Notes: generated by a model not told the origin, from the letters alone. A stretch of DNA of 64,000 bases from Flavobacteriaceae bacterium (GCA_009827225.1 WUAI01000009.1:21475-85474), one strand, 5' to 3'. Counted from the first letter of the stretch, positions 9,557 through 19,087 are shown. Made by a program: numbers and translations.

Positions 9557-10283
9557 ATATACCTATCCGGCTGAAAAATTCAGATTTATAACTCTCACCG
9601 ATCGGGATCCGAACATCATCTATGACGATTTTACTTCGCTGAATCGAATCGATCTTGTTTACATTAACAATAAAGGAACGATGCACACGAAGGAAATTAT
9701 TGGTAGGTAACAAATTTTGAATCTCCTTAAAACTCATAAGGGTAAGCACTGGTTTGTTGGTGTTCACGTGTATCTTCAGATAGTCCTTTAGTCCCTGGAT
9801 GTATTTGATATCTTCGAGTGATAATTTCACATTATCGTATTCCGATTTTACAAAAATGTAATTTCTGGTTTCCTGTGGAGCTGTCCCGAACGCAGGTGCA
9901 ATGTTTAATTGCGCCGGCGGATTCTTTTTTAGTGAAATTAATTCCCTTGCCCGGTTAACGGCTTTGATAAATCGTGGAAATGGAATTGGTTTTACCAGGT
10001 AGTCCACCGCGTTCAGTTCGAATCCTTCAAGAGCATACTGCGGGTAAGCCGTCGTGAAAATAAAGAGAGGACGCTTGTCCATGGATTTAATAAAATCTAT
10101 CCCGCTTATCTGAGGCATTTCAATATCAGAAAATACCAGATCGACGCTTTGTTTACGCAACAATTCCAATGCCTCTATAGCGTTGGTAAAGGTGCCTATT
10201 ACCTCAATGTTACCCATATCATCGCAGTAAGATTTGATAATATTCAGGGCTAGTGGCTCGTCATCGATAATTATACATTTCAT
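9555..10283 (-). CDS. LytTR-family response regulator
   Basis: Receiver domain (IIDDEPLALNII, VFSDIEMPQISG, DYLVKP) plus LytTR DNA-binding domain (FLRVHRSFIVNVNKID). Confidence 0.95.
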   Translation of the reverse strand: MKCIIIDDEPLALNIIKSYCDDMGNIEVIGTFTNAIEALELLRKQSVDLVFSDIEMPQISGIDFIKSMDKRPLFIFTTAYPQYALEGFELNAVDYLVKPIPFPRFIKAVNRARELISLKKNPPAQLNIAPAFGTAPQETRNYIFVKSEYDNVKLSLEDIKYIQGLKDYLKIHVNTNKPVLTLMSFKEIQNLLPTNNFLRVHRSFIVNVNKIDSIQRSKIVIDDVRIPIGESYKSEFFSRIGI

Positions 10284-10284
10284 T

Positions 10285-11322
10285 TTAATAAAGATTTAAT
10301 TCGAGATCAACGAAGTACCTTTTTTCGTCTTTTTTCATAGAAAGACTATGTTTATTAGGGTACAATAGCTCGAGGCGATTCTTAATATTTCTAAGTCCGA
10401 TCCCGGAACTCTTCTCATCCTTTTTGAAATTTCCAAGGAAGTTGTTCACTCGAAAGATTAGGGTATTACCCACCACTTCAATAACAATGGCGATGTCTGT
10501 TACTCCCTTAAAATCAGTTCCATATTTAAAGGCGTTTTCAATAAATGAGATCAACAATAGGGGGTGGATCTGTTTGTCCTCATAATTTCCCTTAATGACA
10601 AGGGTTACAAGTTCACTGTTCAGCAATCGAAGTCTCTGCAATGAGATATAGTTCTGTATGTATTTAATTTCTTTGGAAAGGGGCACCTTTTCTTCCCTGG
10701 CTTCATACAGCATATATCGCATGAGTTCCGACAGGGTGATGACCGCTTCCGGAGCTTCATTCGACTTGTTTCGAACCAGTGAGTAGATACTGTTCAAAGA
10801 GTTGAATAAAAAATGAGGGTTCAACTGATTTTTAAGGAACTGAAGTTCGGTTTCCGTTTTTTGAATTTCTTTAAGTTGTACCAATTTGTCACGCTGGTAA
10901 AAGTCCTTGACCAGGGCGATCGTACCTCCCAATAAAAAGAATGCAAACGTGATCACTACCGGGATAAAATATTTCAGCTGCTTTACCGCCGATTGTTGCT
11001 CGACAGCTTCCACCATTTCCTTGAATTGCTCCATTCCTGGTGGCAATTGTGGCATCGAATGGCGTACTGCGATATTAACAACTACCAATAAGCCTATAGA
11101 CGACAGCACATAGGGAATCATTCTTTTCTTCAGCAGTAAAAATGGTACCAGGATCAGGTAATTAGCGTAAAATACAACAGCATTGATACCCAGTCTGTAG
11201 AATAGTTTGAGATCGACAGCACCGAATTCTGAAATCGCAAAGGCAACAGGGAAGGATATAAAACAAACCCAGGCAATTATATGTAGCCAGTACTCTTTAA
11301 TCTTTACTGAATTTTGTGCCAA
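10285..11322 (-). CDS. LytS/YehU-type sensor histidine kinase
   Basis: TM segments followed by FLKNQLNPHFLFNSLNSIYSL, LMRYMLYE, SFIENAFKYG, GIGLRNIKNRLELLY. Confidence 0.95.
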   Translation of the reverse strand: MAQNSVKIKEYWLHIIAWVCFISFPVAFAISEFGAVDLKLFYRLGINAVVFYANYLILVPFLLLKKRMIPYVLSSIGLLVVVNIAVRHSMPQLPPGMEQFKEMVEAVEQQSAVKQLKYFIPVVITFAFFLLGGTIALVKDFYQRDKLVQLKEIQKTETELQFLKNQLNPHFLFNSLNSIYSLVRNKSNEAPEAVITLSELMRYMLYEAREEKVPLSKEIKYIQNYISLQRLRLLNSELVTLVIKGNYEDKQIHPLLLISFIENAFKYGTDFKGVTDIAIVIEVVGNTLIFRVNNFLGNFKKDEKSSGIGLRNIKNRLELLYPNKHSLSMKKDEKRYFVDLELNLY

Positions 11323-11348
11323 AACGGTAACTTTTGGTTCGATGTTTT

Positions 11349-11714
11349 CTAGCGTTGAAAATTAATTTCATAATGTATCAATTCTGAGATTTCTACCGTG
11401 GGAGATTGGCCTTTTTTTAACTTTTCTATGACCAGTTCGGCGATCCTGGATGCTTCCTTTTCGCTTCTGAAATACTGTTCACCGGGAACTCCCGGGATAT
11501 GTTGCTGTCGAATCAAAAGTTTGTTTGTATGATAGATTTCATATCCCCATCCCGAATTGGGACCTTCCATAATACTTAGACTATATGGGTCCTGAATAGT
11601 TTTATGGGAAGGCCCCATCGGAATTGGGTGAACCAAAACCACCGTCAAAAAAATGATCAAACAAAGCAATATATATTGCTGAATTAAACTTTGCTTAAAA
11701 AAGGAACCGGCCAT
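11349..11714 (-). CDS. DUF4907-like protein with one N-terminal TM
   Basis: GWGYEIYHTNKLLIRQQHIPGVPGEQYFRSEKEASRIAELVIEKLKKGQSPTVEISEL resembles DUF4907 from memory. Confidence 0.7.
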   Translation of the reverse strand: MAGSFFKQSLIQQYILLCLIIFLTVVLVHPIPMGPSHKTIQDPYSLSIMEGPNSGWGYEIYHTNKLLIRQQHIPGVPGEQYFRSEKEASRIAELVIEKLKKGQSPTVEISELIHYEINFQR

Positions 11715-11797
11715 GATAACACCTAAATACGTTATTAACTAATACAAATCATTACATGACCGATTCACAATCAAACAACTAACAATCTATGGGTCCG

Positions 11798-12793
11798 TTA
11801 ATCATCTTCGTCTTCTTCCTCATTCGGAAAGAATTCGAAAGTATCATCCAGATAAAGATTATTACTGCGACCCAATGCTACGTAACCCCTGCTTCCGTTG
11901 TAGAAGGCAATGGCATTCTGGCGTGATGTTTTCTCCAGGGATGTTTTCTCTTCCCAGGTATCGGAAGCCGGGTTATATTCAAAAATATCGCTGGTAGCGC
12001 CTCCGCCGTCATTCCCGCAGGCGATATAACCTAAACCGTTCATCGAGAATCCAACCGCCCCGGAACGTAGGATCAACAAATCATCATCATCGTCTAGTTG
12101 GGTAAGTTCCGTCCAGGACTCCGTACTCATGTCGAACTCCCAAAAATCGTCCTCAAAAAATCCGTTGGAGACTCCGGTCCCTAAATATGCCTTGTTGTTC
12201 ATAACGAACACTATAGCTTCCCTTCTCTTGGCACCACCGAAACCAAGCTGTTCTTCCCAGCTATTGGTGGAAGGATTGTACTTCCAAAAATCTTTCTTGT
12301 CGTTATCACCGTCGAATCCTGTTCCCACATACCCGACGCTTTCAGAACTAAACGCAATGGCACTGCGTCTTGCAGTTCCTTCAAAATCTGCAATTTGCGC
12401 CCAACTGTTGGACGAAACATCGTATTGGTAGAAATCGGATAACTCATTGTCCCCGTCAAATCCCGTTCCCGCATATGCTTTGTTGCCAATACTGAATGCC
12501 ACTGCGGCACTTCTGCTTACGCCCGGGAAATCGGCCAGCTGACTCCAAAAATTACCTTCCATGTCATATACCCAGAAATCACTCAAGTAGTCATCGCCGT
12601 CGTACCCGGTTCCCATATATCCTTTGTTGCCAATCGTAAAAGCAATGGCATTACTTCGAGGCGTGCCGTCAAAAACCGATCGATCTACCCAGTTTCCTAG
12701 GCGGCTGTCGTCATCGTCATCGCCGTTACAGGAAATCAATAGACCGTTCAAGCAGAGAAGAAGTCCAATTACGTATGTTCTATTTATTTTCAT
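11798..12793 (-). CDS. Kelch-repeat lipoprotein
   Basis: Lipobox LLISCNGDDDDD; about six repeats of type SNAIAFTIGNKGYMGTGYDG...LSDFWVYDMEGNFWSQLADFPG. Confidence 0.88.
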   Translation of the reverse strand: MKINRTYVIGLLLCLNGLLISCNGDDDDDSRLGNWVDRSVFDGTPRSNAIAFTIGNKGYMGTGYDGDDYLSDFWVYDMEGNFWSQLADFPGVSRSAAVAFSIGNKAYAGTGFDGDNELSDFYQYDVSSNSWAQIADFEGTARRSAIAFSSESVGYVGTGFDGDNDKKDFWKYNPSTNSWEEQLGFGGAKRREAIVFVMNNKAYLGTGVSNGFFEDDFWEFDMSTESWTELTQLDDDDDLLILRSGAVGFSMNGLGYIACGNDGGGATSDIFEYNPASDTWEEKTSLEKTSRQNAIAFYNGSRGYVALGRSNNLYLDDTFEFFPNEEEDEDD

Positions 12794-13713
12794 AATGTGT
12801 TAGATTTTTTTGAACTATTTGATTTAAAGTTGTACTTAATACCCGTAGAGAAGTTCCACGCAGAGGAAGATTCGAATTCAAAGACTTCATTTCCCTGATC
12901 ATCCAGTATATTTATTTCACGGAATGGCGCGAAACCGGCAGAGAACTGTAGACTAAAGTTTGGCTGAATTTTGTATTGGTAATTAATTCCGGCTGAAATG
13001 GAAATGATCCGAAGTTTGGCATTGGTAATCGTACCGCCTGTATTTTCTACAAACAAGGTGTCGGAATTGTTTCCGAAGTAACCCTCCGGTTTCAACTCTA
13101 TTGATATTCGATTCCTGGTATTTGGTGTGTAATGAAAGCCAGTGCTTGGCAATCCTATGCTATAACTGTATTTCTCATTGATTTTACTTCGGAAGGCAAT
13201 AATGGGAAGCAGTTGAGGTTCTCCCAAAAGACTTCCATAACCTAACCCTACTATCAAAGCTGAATTTTTTTCAGAATCTCCCCATATTTTGGTCGCGGAG
13301 ATCATGCTATTCCAGATAAAATCCTCGCCTACAATTCCGTTTTCAAAATTAGAGGTAAGAGTAGGCCCAAAAGAGATCCCCAGCATCCAGCGGTTTTTCA
13401 AAGGTCTGCGATAAGCTAAATTTGCCCGAATGCTTTGCATTTGTTGAAAGGAGCTGAAATTCAGGGCCGGTTCACTCTCAGCAAACAAAAACTTGTTGTA
13501 ACTATAACCGACCCCGAATTCTAGGATACCGTTCATTATGAATTTATTTCCTCTAATACCCAAACGATATCCTTCTACCTGATTATCCTGATCGTCCGAT
13601 AAGTACGAATACTCAAAACTTGCGGAATTACCCATCTCAGGGTTCCCCTGAAACTGGGCTTGCAGTCGTGGTACTATAAAAGCGGTGATTACCGGAAGTA
13701 TGATCTTTCTCAA
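12790..13713 (-). CDS. Hypothetical outer-membrane beta-barrel-like protein
   Basis: Signal peptide-like N-terminus, alternating aromatic/amphipathic strands; 4-nt ATGA overlap with the Kelch gene. Confidence 0.6.
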   Translation of the reverse strand: MRKIILPVITAFIVPRLQAQFQGNPEMGNSASFEYSYLSDDQDNQVEGYRLGIRGNKFIMNGILEFGVGYSYNKFLFAESEPALNFSSFQQMQSIRANLAYRRPLKNRWMLGISFGPTLTSNFENGIVGEDFIWNSMISATKIWGDSEKNSALIVGLGYGSLLGEPQLLPIIAFRSKINEKYSYSIGLPSTGFHYTPNTRNRISIELKPEGYFGNNSDTLFVENTGGTITNAKLRIISISAGINYQYKIQPNFSLQFSAGFAPFREINILDDQGNEVFEFESSSAWNFSTGIKYNFKSNSSKKSNTL

Positions 13714-13936
13714 TGTTATGAATTTGAGGCGAATGTATACTCACGATCTCATCCCTCTAAATAAATTATACCAACCACTTTTTTTAATAGACGAACCGGA
13801 ACACTTGTTCTACCAATGGGATATGAGATCATTGATATGTTAAAATCGGGATTTGGTCTATTAAAATCCCATATAGGTCTAATATTGTTTGGGTTACCGG
13901 GCGTTCGGTCTTTATTTGCTTAAAATAAATCAATAA

Positions 13937-15247
13937 ATGAAGACTTCGAGGATATTGCTTGCATTTGTAATTTTGGCTTGGGGATGCAGTACCGCTGATA
14001 CCGAGATTCCCACCTTTGAAATAGGCCAGGAGTTTACAGACTCCAATGTGCGAGTGATTTCCATTGATACCTTGTCCTTGGAGCTCTCCACTTTTAAGTT
14101 CGATAGCATCATCACCAACGTAGTAGATCGATTGCTCATTGGCCAATACACAGATGCGGTCTTTGGTACCACAACGGCCTCTGCTTATTTCGAAATGATT
14201 CCTGCCGATTACAACATTGATAACGAAGCCGTTCTGGATAGCGTCGCTCTGATATTGGGATACGACACTTATTTCTATAATGATACGACTGCTGTTTCGC
14301 AGGTGCGAGTGCATCGTTTAACCGAGGAGGTCACACCGGAAGATGAGTTCTTTTATAACACGAGTACTCTTCCTTATGAACTGATACCGCTCGCCGTGCA
14401 GAATTATATCCCTGAACCCTTTGATGAAGATTCGCTACATATTACGATGCCGTATTCCTTCGGGCTAAGGATTTTCAACGACATCAAGAACGGATTTATT
14501 GGGGATGATTCGGAATTAAGACAAGAATTCAAAGGGTTGTCACTACAACCAGGATTTCAGGATAATGGCGCAGTGATTGGATTTTCGGTTGGGTTTGAAG
14601 AGTCTTACCTGCGATTTTTCTACACCATTGAAGATGAATTTGGAACCACCGAGCTCACTTACGACCTGGTCGTAAATCCATCGGTTCTGGAAGAGAAAGT
14701 ATTCAATAATATTTCTTCTGAAGGGAATCCCCTGTTGGATCAATTAACCGATCAGGAAATAGTGCTGTCCTCGACTGAAAGTGGAGATCAAAGTTTTATT
14801 CAATCGGGATCTGGAATCGCCACACGAATTACATTACCATCGGTAAAATCCTTAAACGATCTGGCCGGGACAGGAACCGTTTTGAGTGCTATTTTGCAGT
14901 TGCGTTCCCCCAGGTCTTTATTGAACGACAACCTTCCAATTCGAGATTCCTTAAGTGTGAACCTGGTAGATCAAAATAACGAGTTTCAGGGACCGCTTCG
15001 GAATAACTTTAGCCCGGTTTATGGAGTTCTCAACAAGGAATTGAGTGAATTCAATGATGATTTCTATGAAATTCCCATTGCTGCCTATCTCGAACAGAAA
15101 CTACAGGAGGAATTCAATATTGATGATGCATTGATTATCTATCCGTTGGATTTTACAACTAGTGTAGACAGACTTATTCTGAATGGTGAAAACAGCGAAG
15201 AATTTGAAGCGGAATTAATTGTGACCTATGCTATCTATGATGAATAG
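13937..15247 (+). CDS. DUF4270 family lipoprotein
   Basis: Lipobox ILAWGCST; IGQEFTDSNVRVISIDTLSLELSTFKFDSI...LLIGQYTDAVFG typical of DUF4270. Confidence 0.85.
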   Translation: MKTSRILLAFVILAWGCSTADTEIPTFEIGQEFTDSNVRVISIDTLSLELSTFKFDSIITNVVDRLLIGQYTDAVFGTTTASAYFEMIPADYNIDNEAVLDSVALILGYDTYFYNDTTAVSQVRVHRLTEEVTPEDEFFYNTSTLPYELIPLAVQNYIPEPFDEDSLHITMPYSFGLRIFNDIKNGFIGDDSELRQEFKGLSLQPGFQDNGAVIGFSVGFEESYLRFFYTIEDEFGTTELTYDLVVNPSVLEEKVFNNISSEGNPLLDQLTDQEIVLSSTESGDQSFIQSGSGIATRITLPSVKSLNDLAGTGTVLSAILQLRSPRSLLNDNLPIRDSLSVNLVDQNNEFQGPLRNNFSPVYGVLNKELSEFNDDFYEIPIAAYLEQKLQEEFNIDDALIIYPLDFTTSVDRLILNGENSEEFEAELIVTYAIYDE

Positions 15248-16484
15248 AATTCAGTCTGTTATGACAGTATTTGCCTTATTAAGTTGTATCCACATGGTGA
15301 GCCAATCAAACAATCTAACCGGGTCTCCCTATTCATTTTTCGGGCTGGGAGTACAATCCAAATCCTCACTTGCGGGTTTTAGTGCCCTGGGGAATACAGG
15401 CGTAGCCTATACCGAAAATTCATTTATCAATCCGTACAATCCAGCAGCGATTGCCTTTGCGACTCGTCAGTCGTTCTTGTTTGACATAGGAATGTTGACC
15501 GAAATCAACAATTTGAGTAACAGTACTAACGAAGAGCTAAAGTTATCTTCCAATTTTTCGAATGTGGCTTTTGGTTTTAATGGGAATGGGACCTGGGGTG
15601 TTGGTTTTCGATTGAGCCCTGCCACAGACGTCGGATATTCTTTGATCGGTATTCAAACGAATATCGAAGGAAGCCTGGAGGACTTTACGAGCAATGTATT
15701 GGGATCCGGTGGAATTAATGAGATGAGCTTTGACTATGGTAAAAAACTTTGGTCCAACTTCGCGGTCGGCTTTACGGCATCATATTTCTTCGGAGTGATT
15801 GAAGAACAGGAAAATGTCATTTTTGAAAATAATTTCCTTGACATCAGCGAGGAGAGCAGTTATACCGGATTCCAATTTGGCTTAGGTACGATTTATCAAA
15901 TTAAAGATGGCTTAACGATAGGAACGAACATCAAGTTTCCCACAGTTCTTGATGGAACCCAGGATCGAAGCATCGTAAAGTCGCTCGATTTTAATCCCTT
16001 TCAACTGGAAGATGAAACAGGACTGGATATCCCGGATTTTGAGTTGCCCTGGCAATATTCCGTTGGTGTAAGTGCCATGCTGCTGAAGAAGTTCAATCTT
16101 TCTATGGATTTTACGCAACGGCTTTGGACGGCCACCGATCAAAGAGATAACATTGGTTCCTTTGTGGATCAGACTCAGTGGGGAATGGGGGTGGAGTACA
16201 TTCCTGATGTTCGGGGCTTTACATACTGGAAGAAAATCCGATATCGGGCGGGGTTTCAGTATGATTCGGGTTATCTGGATGTAAAGGACATCACCATTTC
16301 GAATTACAAAATTACCGCCGGATTAGGTTTCCCATTGGGAAGAGGAAATTCAAGTTTGAATATTTCCTATGACTACGGTAATAGTGGGACTGTTCAAGGC
16401 ATTTTGGTGGAGGAAAACACCCACAGTGTGCATTTGAATGTCACTTTAACCGACTTATGGTTTTTACAACGAAAAATCGATTAA
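15240..16484 (+). CDS. Hypothetical outer-membrane beta-barrel-like protein
   Basis: NLTGSPYSFFGLGVQSKSSLAGFSALGNTGVAYTENSFINPYNPAAIAF; overlaps the DUF4270 gene end; start ambiguous (15228/15237/15240). Confidence 0.75.
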   Translation: MNRIQSVMTVFALLSCIHMVSQSNNLTGSPYSFFGLGVQSKSSLAGFSALGNTGVAYTENSFINPYNPAAIAFATRQSFLFDIGMLTEINNLSNSTNEELKLSSNFSNVAFGFNGNGTWGVGFRLSPATDVGYSLIGIQTNIEGSLEDFTSNVLGSGGINEMSFDYGKKLWSNFAVGFTASYFFGVIEEQENVIFENNFLDISEESSYTGFQFGLGTIYQIKDGLTIGTNIKFPTVLDGTQDRSIVKSLDFNPFQLEDETGLDIPDFELPWQYSVGVSAMLLKKFNLSMDFTQRLWTATDQRDNIGSFVDQTQWGMGVEYIPDVRGFTYWKKIRYRAGFQYDSGYLDVKDITISNYKITAGLGFPLGRGNSSLNISYDYGNSGTVQGILVEENTHSVHLNVTLTDLWFLQRKID

Positions 16485-16499
16485 TATAAATTTTAAACA

Positions 16500-16871
16500 A
16501 TGGTAAAATCAATAATTTATTATGTAATGCTAACGAGCACGATAAGCGTAAATGTTTTTGCGCAAAGCAAAATGAGCGCCGATGAAATGGCACTTAAACA
16601 AACAGAAGAAATGACCAAAGTATTGGAACTTGATGAAGAGCAATCCAAGAAGATCTATGAGATCAATCTAGGGCATTCCAACCAGTTGAAGGAGATCATG
16701 GATCGGCCGGGAAGTATGATGAACAAGATGGGTGATGTTCGTGAGATTCGTTCACAAAAGGACAGAGAATTGGAGGATGTGCTCAGCGAAGATCAAATGA
16801 AATTGTATAAAAACGAGGTTGAACCGAAAATGAGAAAAAGGATGAGAAAGGATATGAAGAATGGTAATTGA
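16500..16871 (+). CDS. Small secreted helical protein (Spy/CpxP- or DUF4890-like)
   Basis: Signal peptide then QTEEMTKVLELDEEQSKKIYEINL...LEDVLSEDQMKLYKNEVEPKMRKR. Confidence 0.6.
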   Translation: MVKSIIYYVMLTSTISVNVFAQSKMSADEMALKQTEEMTKVLELDEEQSKKIYEINLGHSNQLKEIMDRPGSMMNKMGDVREIRSQKDRELEDVLSEDQMKLYKNEVEPKMRKRMRKDMKNGN

Positions 16872-16882
16872 TAGAGACTGCC

Positions 16883-16908
16883 AGCCGCATTTTACATGCG
16901 GTTTTTTT
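16883..16908 (+). terminator. Rho-independent terminator
   Basis: ccgcat-tttac-atgcggttttttt. Confidence 0.8.
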
Positions 16909-16943
16909 ATTTCAAAAGACTTTAAAGAATTAAAAAAGGGTGT

Positions 16944-16951
16944 TATATTTG
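16944..16951 (+). promoter_or_regulatory. Candidate Bacteroidota -7 box for tRNA-Ser
   Basis: TATATTTG matches TAnnTTTG and ends 11 nt upstream of the tRNA 5' end. Confidence 0.5.
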
Positions 16952-16962
16952 CACCCGCATCA

Positions 16963-17047
16963 GGAGGAATGGCAGAGTGGTCGAATGCGGCAGTCTTGAA
17001 AACTGTTGAGGGTCACACCTCCGGGGGTTCGAATCCCTCTTCCTCCG
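16963..17047 (+). tRNA. tRNA-Ser (anticodon TGA)
   Basis: ggaggaa acceptor pairs with ttcctcc; anticodon arm cagtct-TGA-aaactg; long variable arm; T arm gggttcgaatccc. Confidence 0.95.
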
Positions 17048-17053
17048 CAAAAG

Positions 17054-17080
17054 AAACCCGCAACGAAAGTTGCGGGTTTT
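17054..17080 (+). terminator. Rho-independent terminator after tRNA-Ser
   Basis: aaacccgcaac-gaaa-gttgcgggtttt. Confidence 0.75.
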
Positions 17081-17092
17081 GTGTTTTCGGAA

Positions 17093-17391
17093 GCAAGTGA
17101 AACTTGTTTCAACTTGCGTAAAAAATACAAAACCGAACCACGCTCATGCGGGGTTGTGGGTTTTATATTTGCCAAGGATTCCCTATATGGGATCAACGCA
17201 GTTAATCCCTGATTTACCTTGCCTTCAGCAGGCTCAAGTCTCGAAAGCTTGCTTTCGGAAGCGAAAGAAAATACAAAACCGAACCACGCATGAGCGTGGT
17301 TGTGAGTATTATGCCCGCCCGTACCGAACGGCACGTTCGGGCGGGCTTGCCTAGGAATCTCTTAATGGGATCAACGCCGTTAATCCCAAAA
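17093..17391. repeat. Two-copy, multi-hairpin repeat element downstream of tRNA-Ser
   Basis: 22-nt perfect repeat aaaatacaaaaccgaaccacgc at 17122-17143 and 17268-17289; both copies end in gggatcaacgc[a/c]gttaatccc; each has several conserved stems (see findings). Confidence 0.85.
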
Positions 17392-17422
17392 ACTGTATCT
17401 TCGATTCCAATATTAAACCACC

Positions 17423-17704
17423 ATGGCACAAGGCAAATCCTGGCTTCGAGTCCTGCTAGATATCATAAAAGAAGTCTTTGAAGCTTCACAAAAGAATGCT
17501 CGCCCCAGAACCTGGCATCAGCATGTGGTTCCTTATGAAGATGGTTGGGCCGTTCGCAGAGAAGGGAACAAGCGCATCACTTCCAAGCATCGAAAACAAA
17601 GTACTGCTCTTAGAAAAGCCAAAAGCATAGCTAGAATAAAGAAAGCGGATGTGATTATCCATAGGGCGGATGGAACTATCAGGGATCGCATAAGCTTTGA
17701 TTAG
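17423..17704 (+). CDS. DUF2188 domain-containing protein
   Basis: TWHQHVVPYEDGWAVRREGNKRITSKHRKQSTALRKAKSIARIKKADVIIHRADGTIRDRISF. Confidence 0.85.
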   Translation: MAQGKSWLRVLLDIIKEVFEASQKNARPRTWHQHVVPYEDGWAVRREGNKRITSKHRKQSTALRKAKSIARIKKADVIIHRADGTIRDRISFD

Positions 17705-17746
17705 TATTGCACTAGATAGTATTCTTTGATTTGGTAAGGGCAATAA

Positions 17747-17784
17747 AAAAGGACCCAATTTAAGTTTATAAGTTGGATCCTTTT
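17747..17784. terminator. Bidirectional terminator-like inverted repeat
   Basis: aaaaaggacccaa...ttggatcctttt between convergent genes. Confidence 0.65.
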
Positions 17785-17811
17785 GAATGATTTTTATAGT
17801 TTTTAGAAACG

Positions 17812-19074
17812 TTATTGACTTAATGATTCCTTATTCACAAGTCTGGCCTCGATGGTGCAGCCCGACCCATTAATAAAGTAAAGATTTTCACAAACTATAT
17901 ATCCGGTATCATCTCTTTCCAATCGAACCGAGAAGCGGTCGCGCCTTTCGAAATCGGGAAGACTGGCATCTGTGATGATAAATTCGGAAGATAAGGTATT
18001 TGTAGTGTTGTCGTACAAAAACTCAAAGTTGGCCACATTGCTAGAACCGTCCAAATCAATAAATGGTTTTATAAGATTGAAGTTGCTTACATTTCCAGTA
18101 GGGAATTCAAGTTCTTCCACAAAGAAATCGGTGGTTGTTCCGGCACATCTGAAATAAAAGTCCCATTTTCCGGAAATCTTCGCATTAAAACGTACAATTC
18201 CGTAGGATTTGGTTGCCCCAAACCAATATGGGTCAGAGAGTAGAATCCTTCTTGGACCACGCTTGCTACCCAGGTTTTTGTCGCATTCGGTTTGATTTTT
18301 ACCCGGCGTTCCGTTAGACTGGAAAACTGCTAGTTGACCGTTAGTGTTTTTTAGGACTATACCAATATGATTTGCGCGAGTTCCGGATAACCAGTAGATG
18401 ATATCTCCTGTCTCAAATTTATTAGTCGAAAGTTCACCCAGATCTTCAACTTCCAAGACGTCTAGTTCAGGAATGGCACTGGTTATGGCATTCTTTATCG
18501 TGGAGGGATTCCTTTGTGAATTGGCGGGTCCAATGATAAAATCAACACCGGAATTTTCGAATAATTGATGGATAAATCCGGAGCAGTCCAAACCATAGAT
18601 TTCTTCTTCACATACCGTATTAGGACCGGGTGGAGCAATTCTCCTCGTATGATCCTTGCCTCCCCAGGAATAGGCAAGACCGGATTGTGCGGGTTTATTC
18701 TCGCCTTCGTCTGGGTATTGGTGTTTTGATCTGTTGGTTAAATTTAACGCAACGGCGGTAAGCTTACTGATCAACAAGTTTCTTGCGTCCTGTGGACCAA
18801 TCACACTATTTCTATTGGATCGAAGCCAATTGTCATAGAAATCAACGTCCATTTCTTTTAGAAATTCGCCAATGGTTAGACCGTTTGGTAACACTACGTT
18901 GTTTTCATTAAAATCTAAGGCTTCTTCAAAGTTTTCTAATACTAAGGACTCTTCAACAGTCAGAGCCTCGTCACCCTCTATGGCGATTTCGTCTTCGGAG
19001 TCGTCTTTACTACAGGCATAGAACAACCCTGATAGAAGGACTAACCCCATGAATAATTTTACAAAGTTTTTCAT
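17812..19074 (-). CDS. NlpC/P60-type peptidoglycan hydrolase-like lipoprotein
   Basis: Lipobox LSGLFYACSKDD; YGLDCSGFIHQLFENSGVDF and TRANHIGIVLKN catalytic Cys/His motifs. Confidence 0.8.
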   Translation of the reverse strand: MKNFVKLFMGLVLLSGLFYACSKDDSEDEIAIEGDEALTVEESLVLENFEEALDFNENNVVLPNGLTIGEFLKEMDVDFYDNWLRSNRNSVIGPQDARNLLISKLTAVALNLTNRSKHQYPDEGENKPAQSGLAYSWGGKDHTRRIAPPGPNTVCEEEIYGLDCSGFIHQLFENSGVDFIIGPANSQRNPSTIKNAITSAIPELDVLEVEDLGELSTNKFETGDIIYWLSGTRANHIGIVLKNTNGQLAVFQSNGTPGKNQTECDKNLGSKRGPRRILLSDPYWFGATKSYGIVRFNAKISGKWDFYFRCAGTTTDFFVEELEFPTGNVSNFNLIKPFIDLDGSSNVANFEFLYDNTTNTLSSEFIITDASLPDFERRDRFSVRLERDDTGYIVCENLYFINGSGCTIEARLVNKESLSQ

Positions 19075-19087
19075 AATAAGTGATTTT

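Noticed and set aside
13829-14314. Minus-strand ORFs 13829-14314 and 13930-14172
   Set aside because: Overlap the well-supported DUF4270 lipoprotein start; no protein-family signal.
16861-17481. Cluster of short overlapping ORFs on both strands around tRNA-Ser (16861-17100, 16960-17334, 17006-17212, 17070-17354, 17214-17429, 17290-17481)
   Set aside because: They run through the tRNA, its terminator and the hairpin repeat; mutually overlapping with no domain signal. Treated as non-coding.
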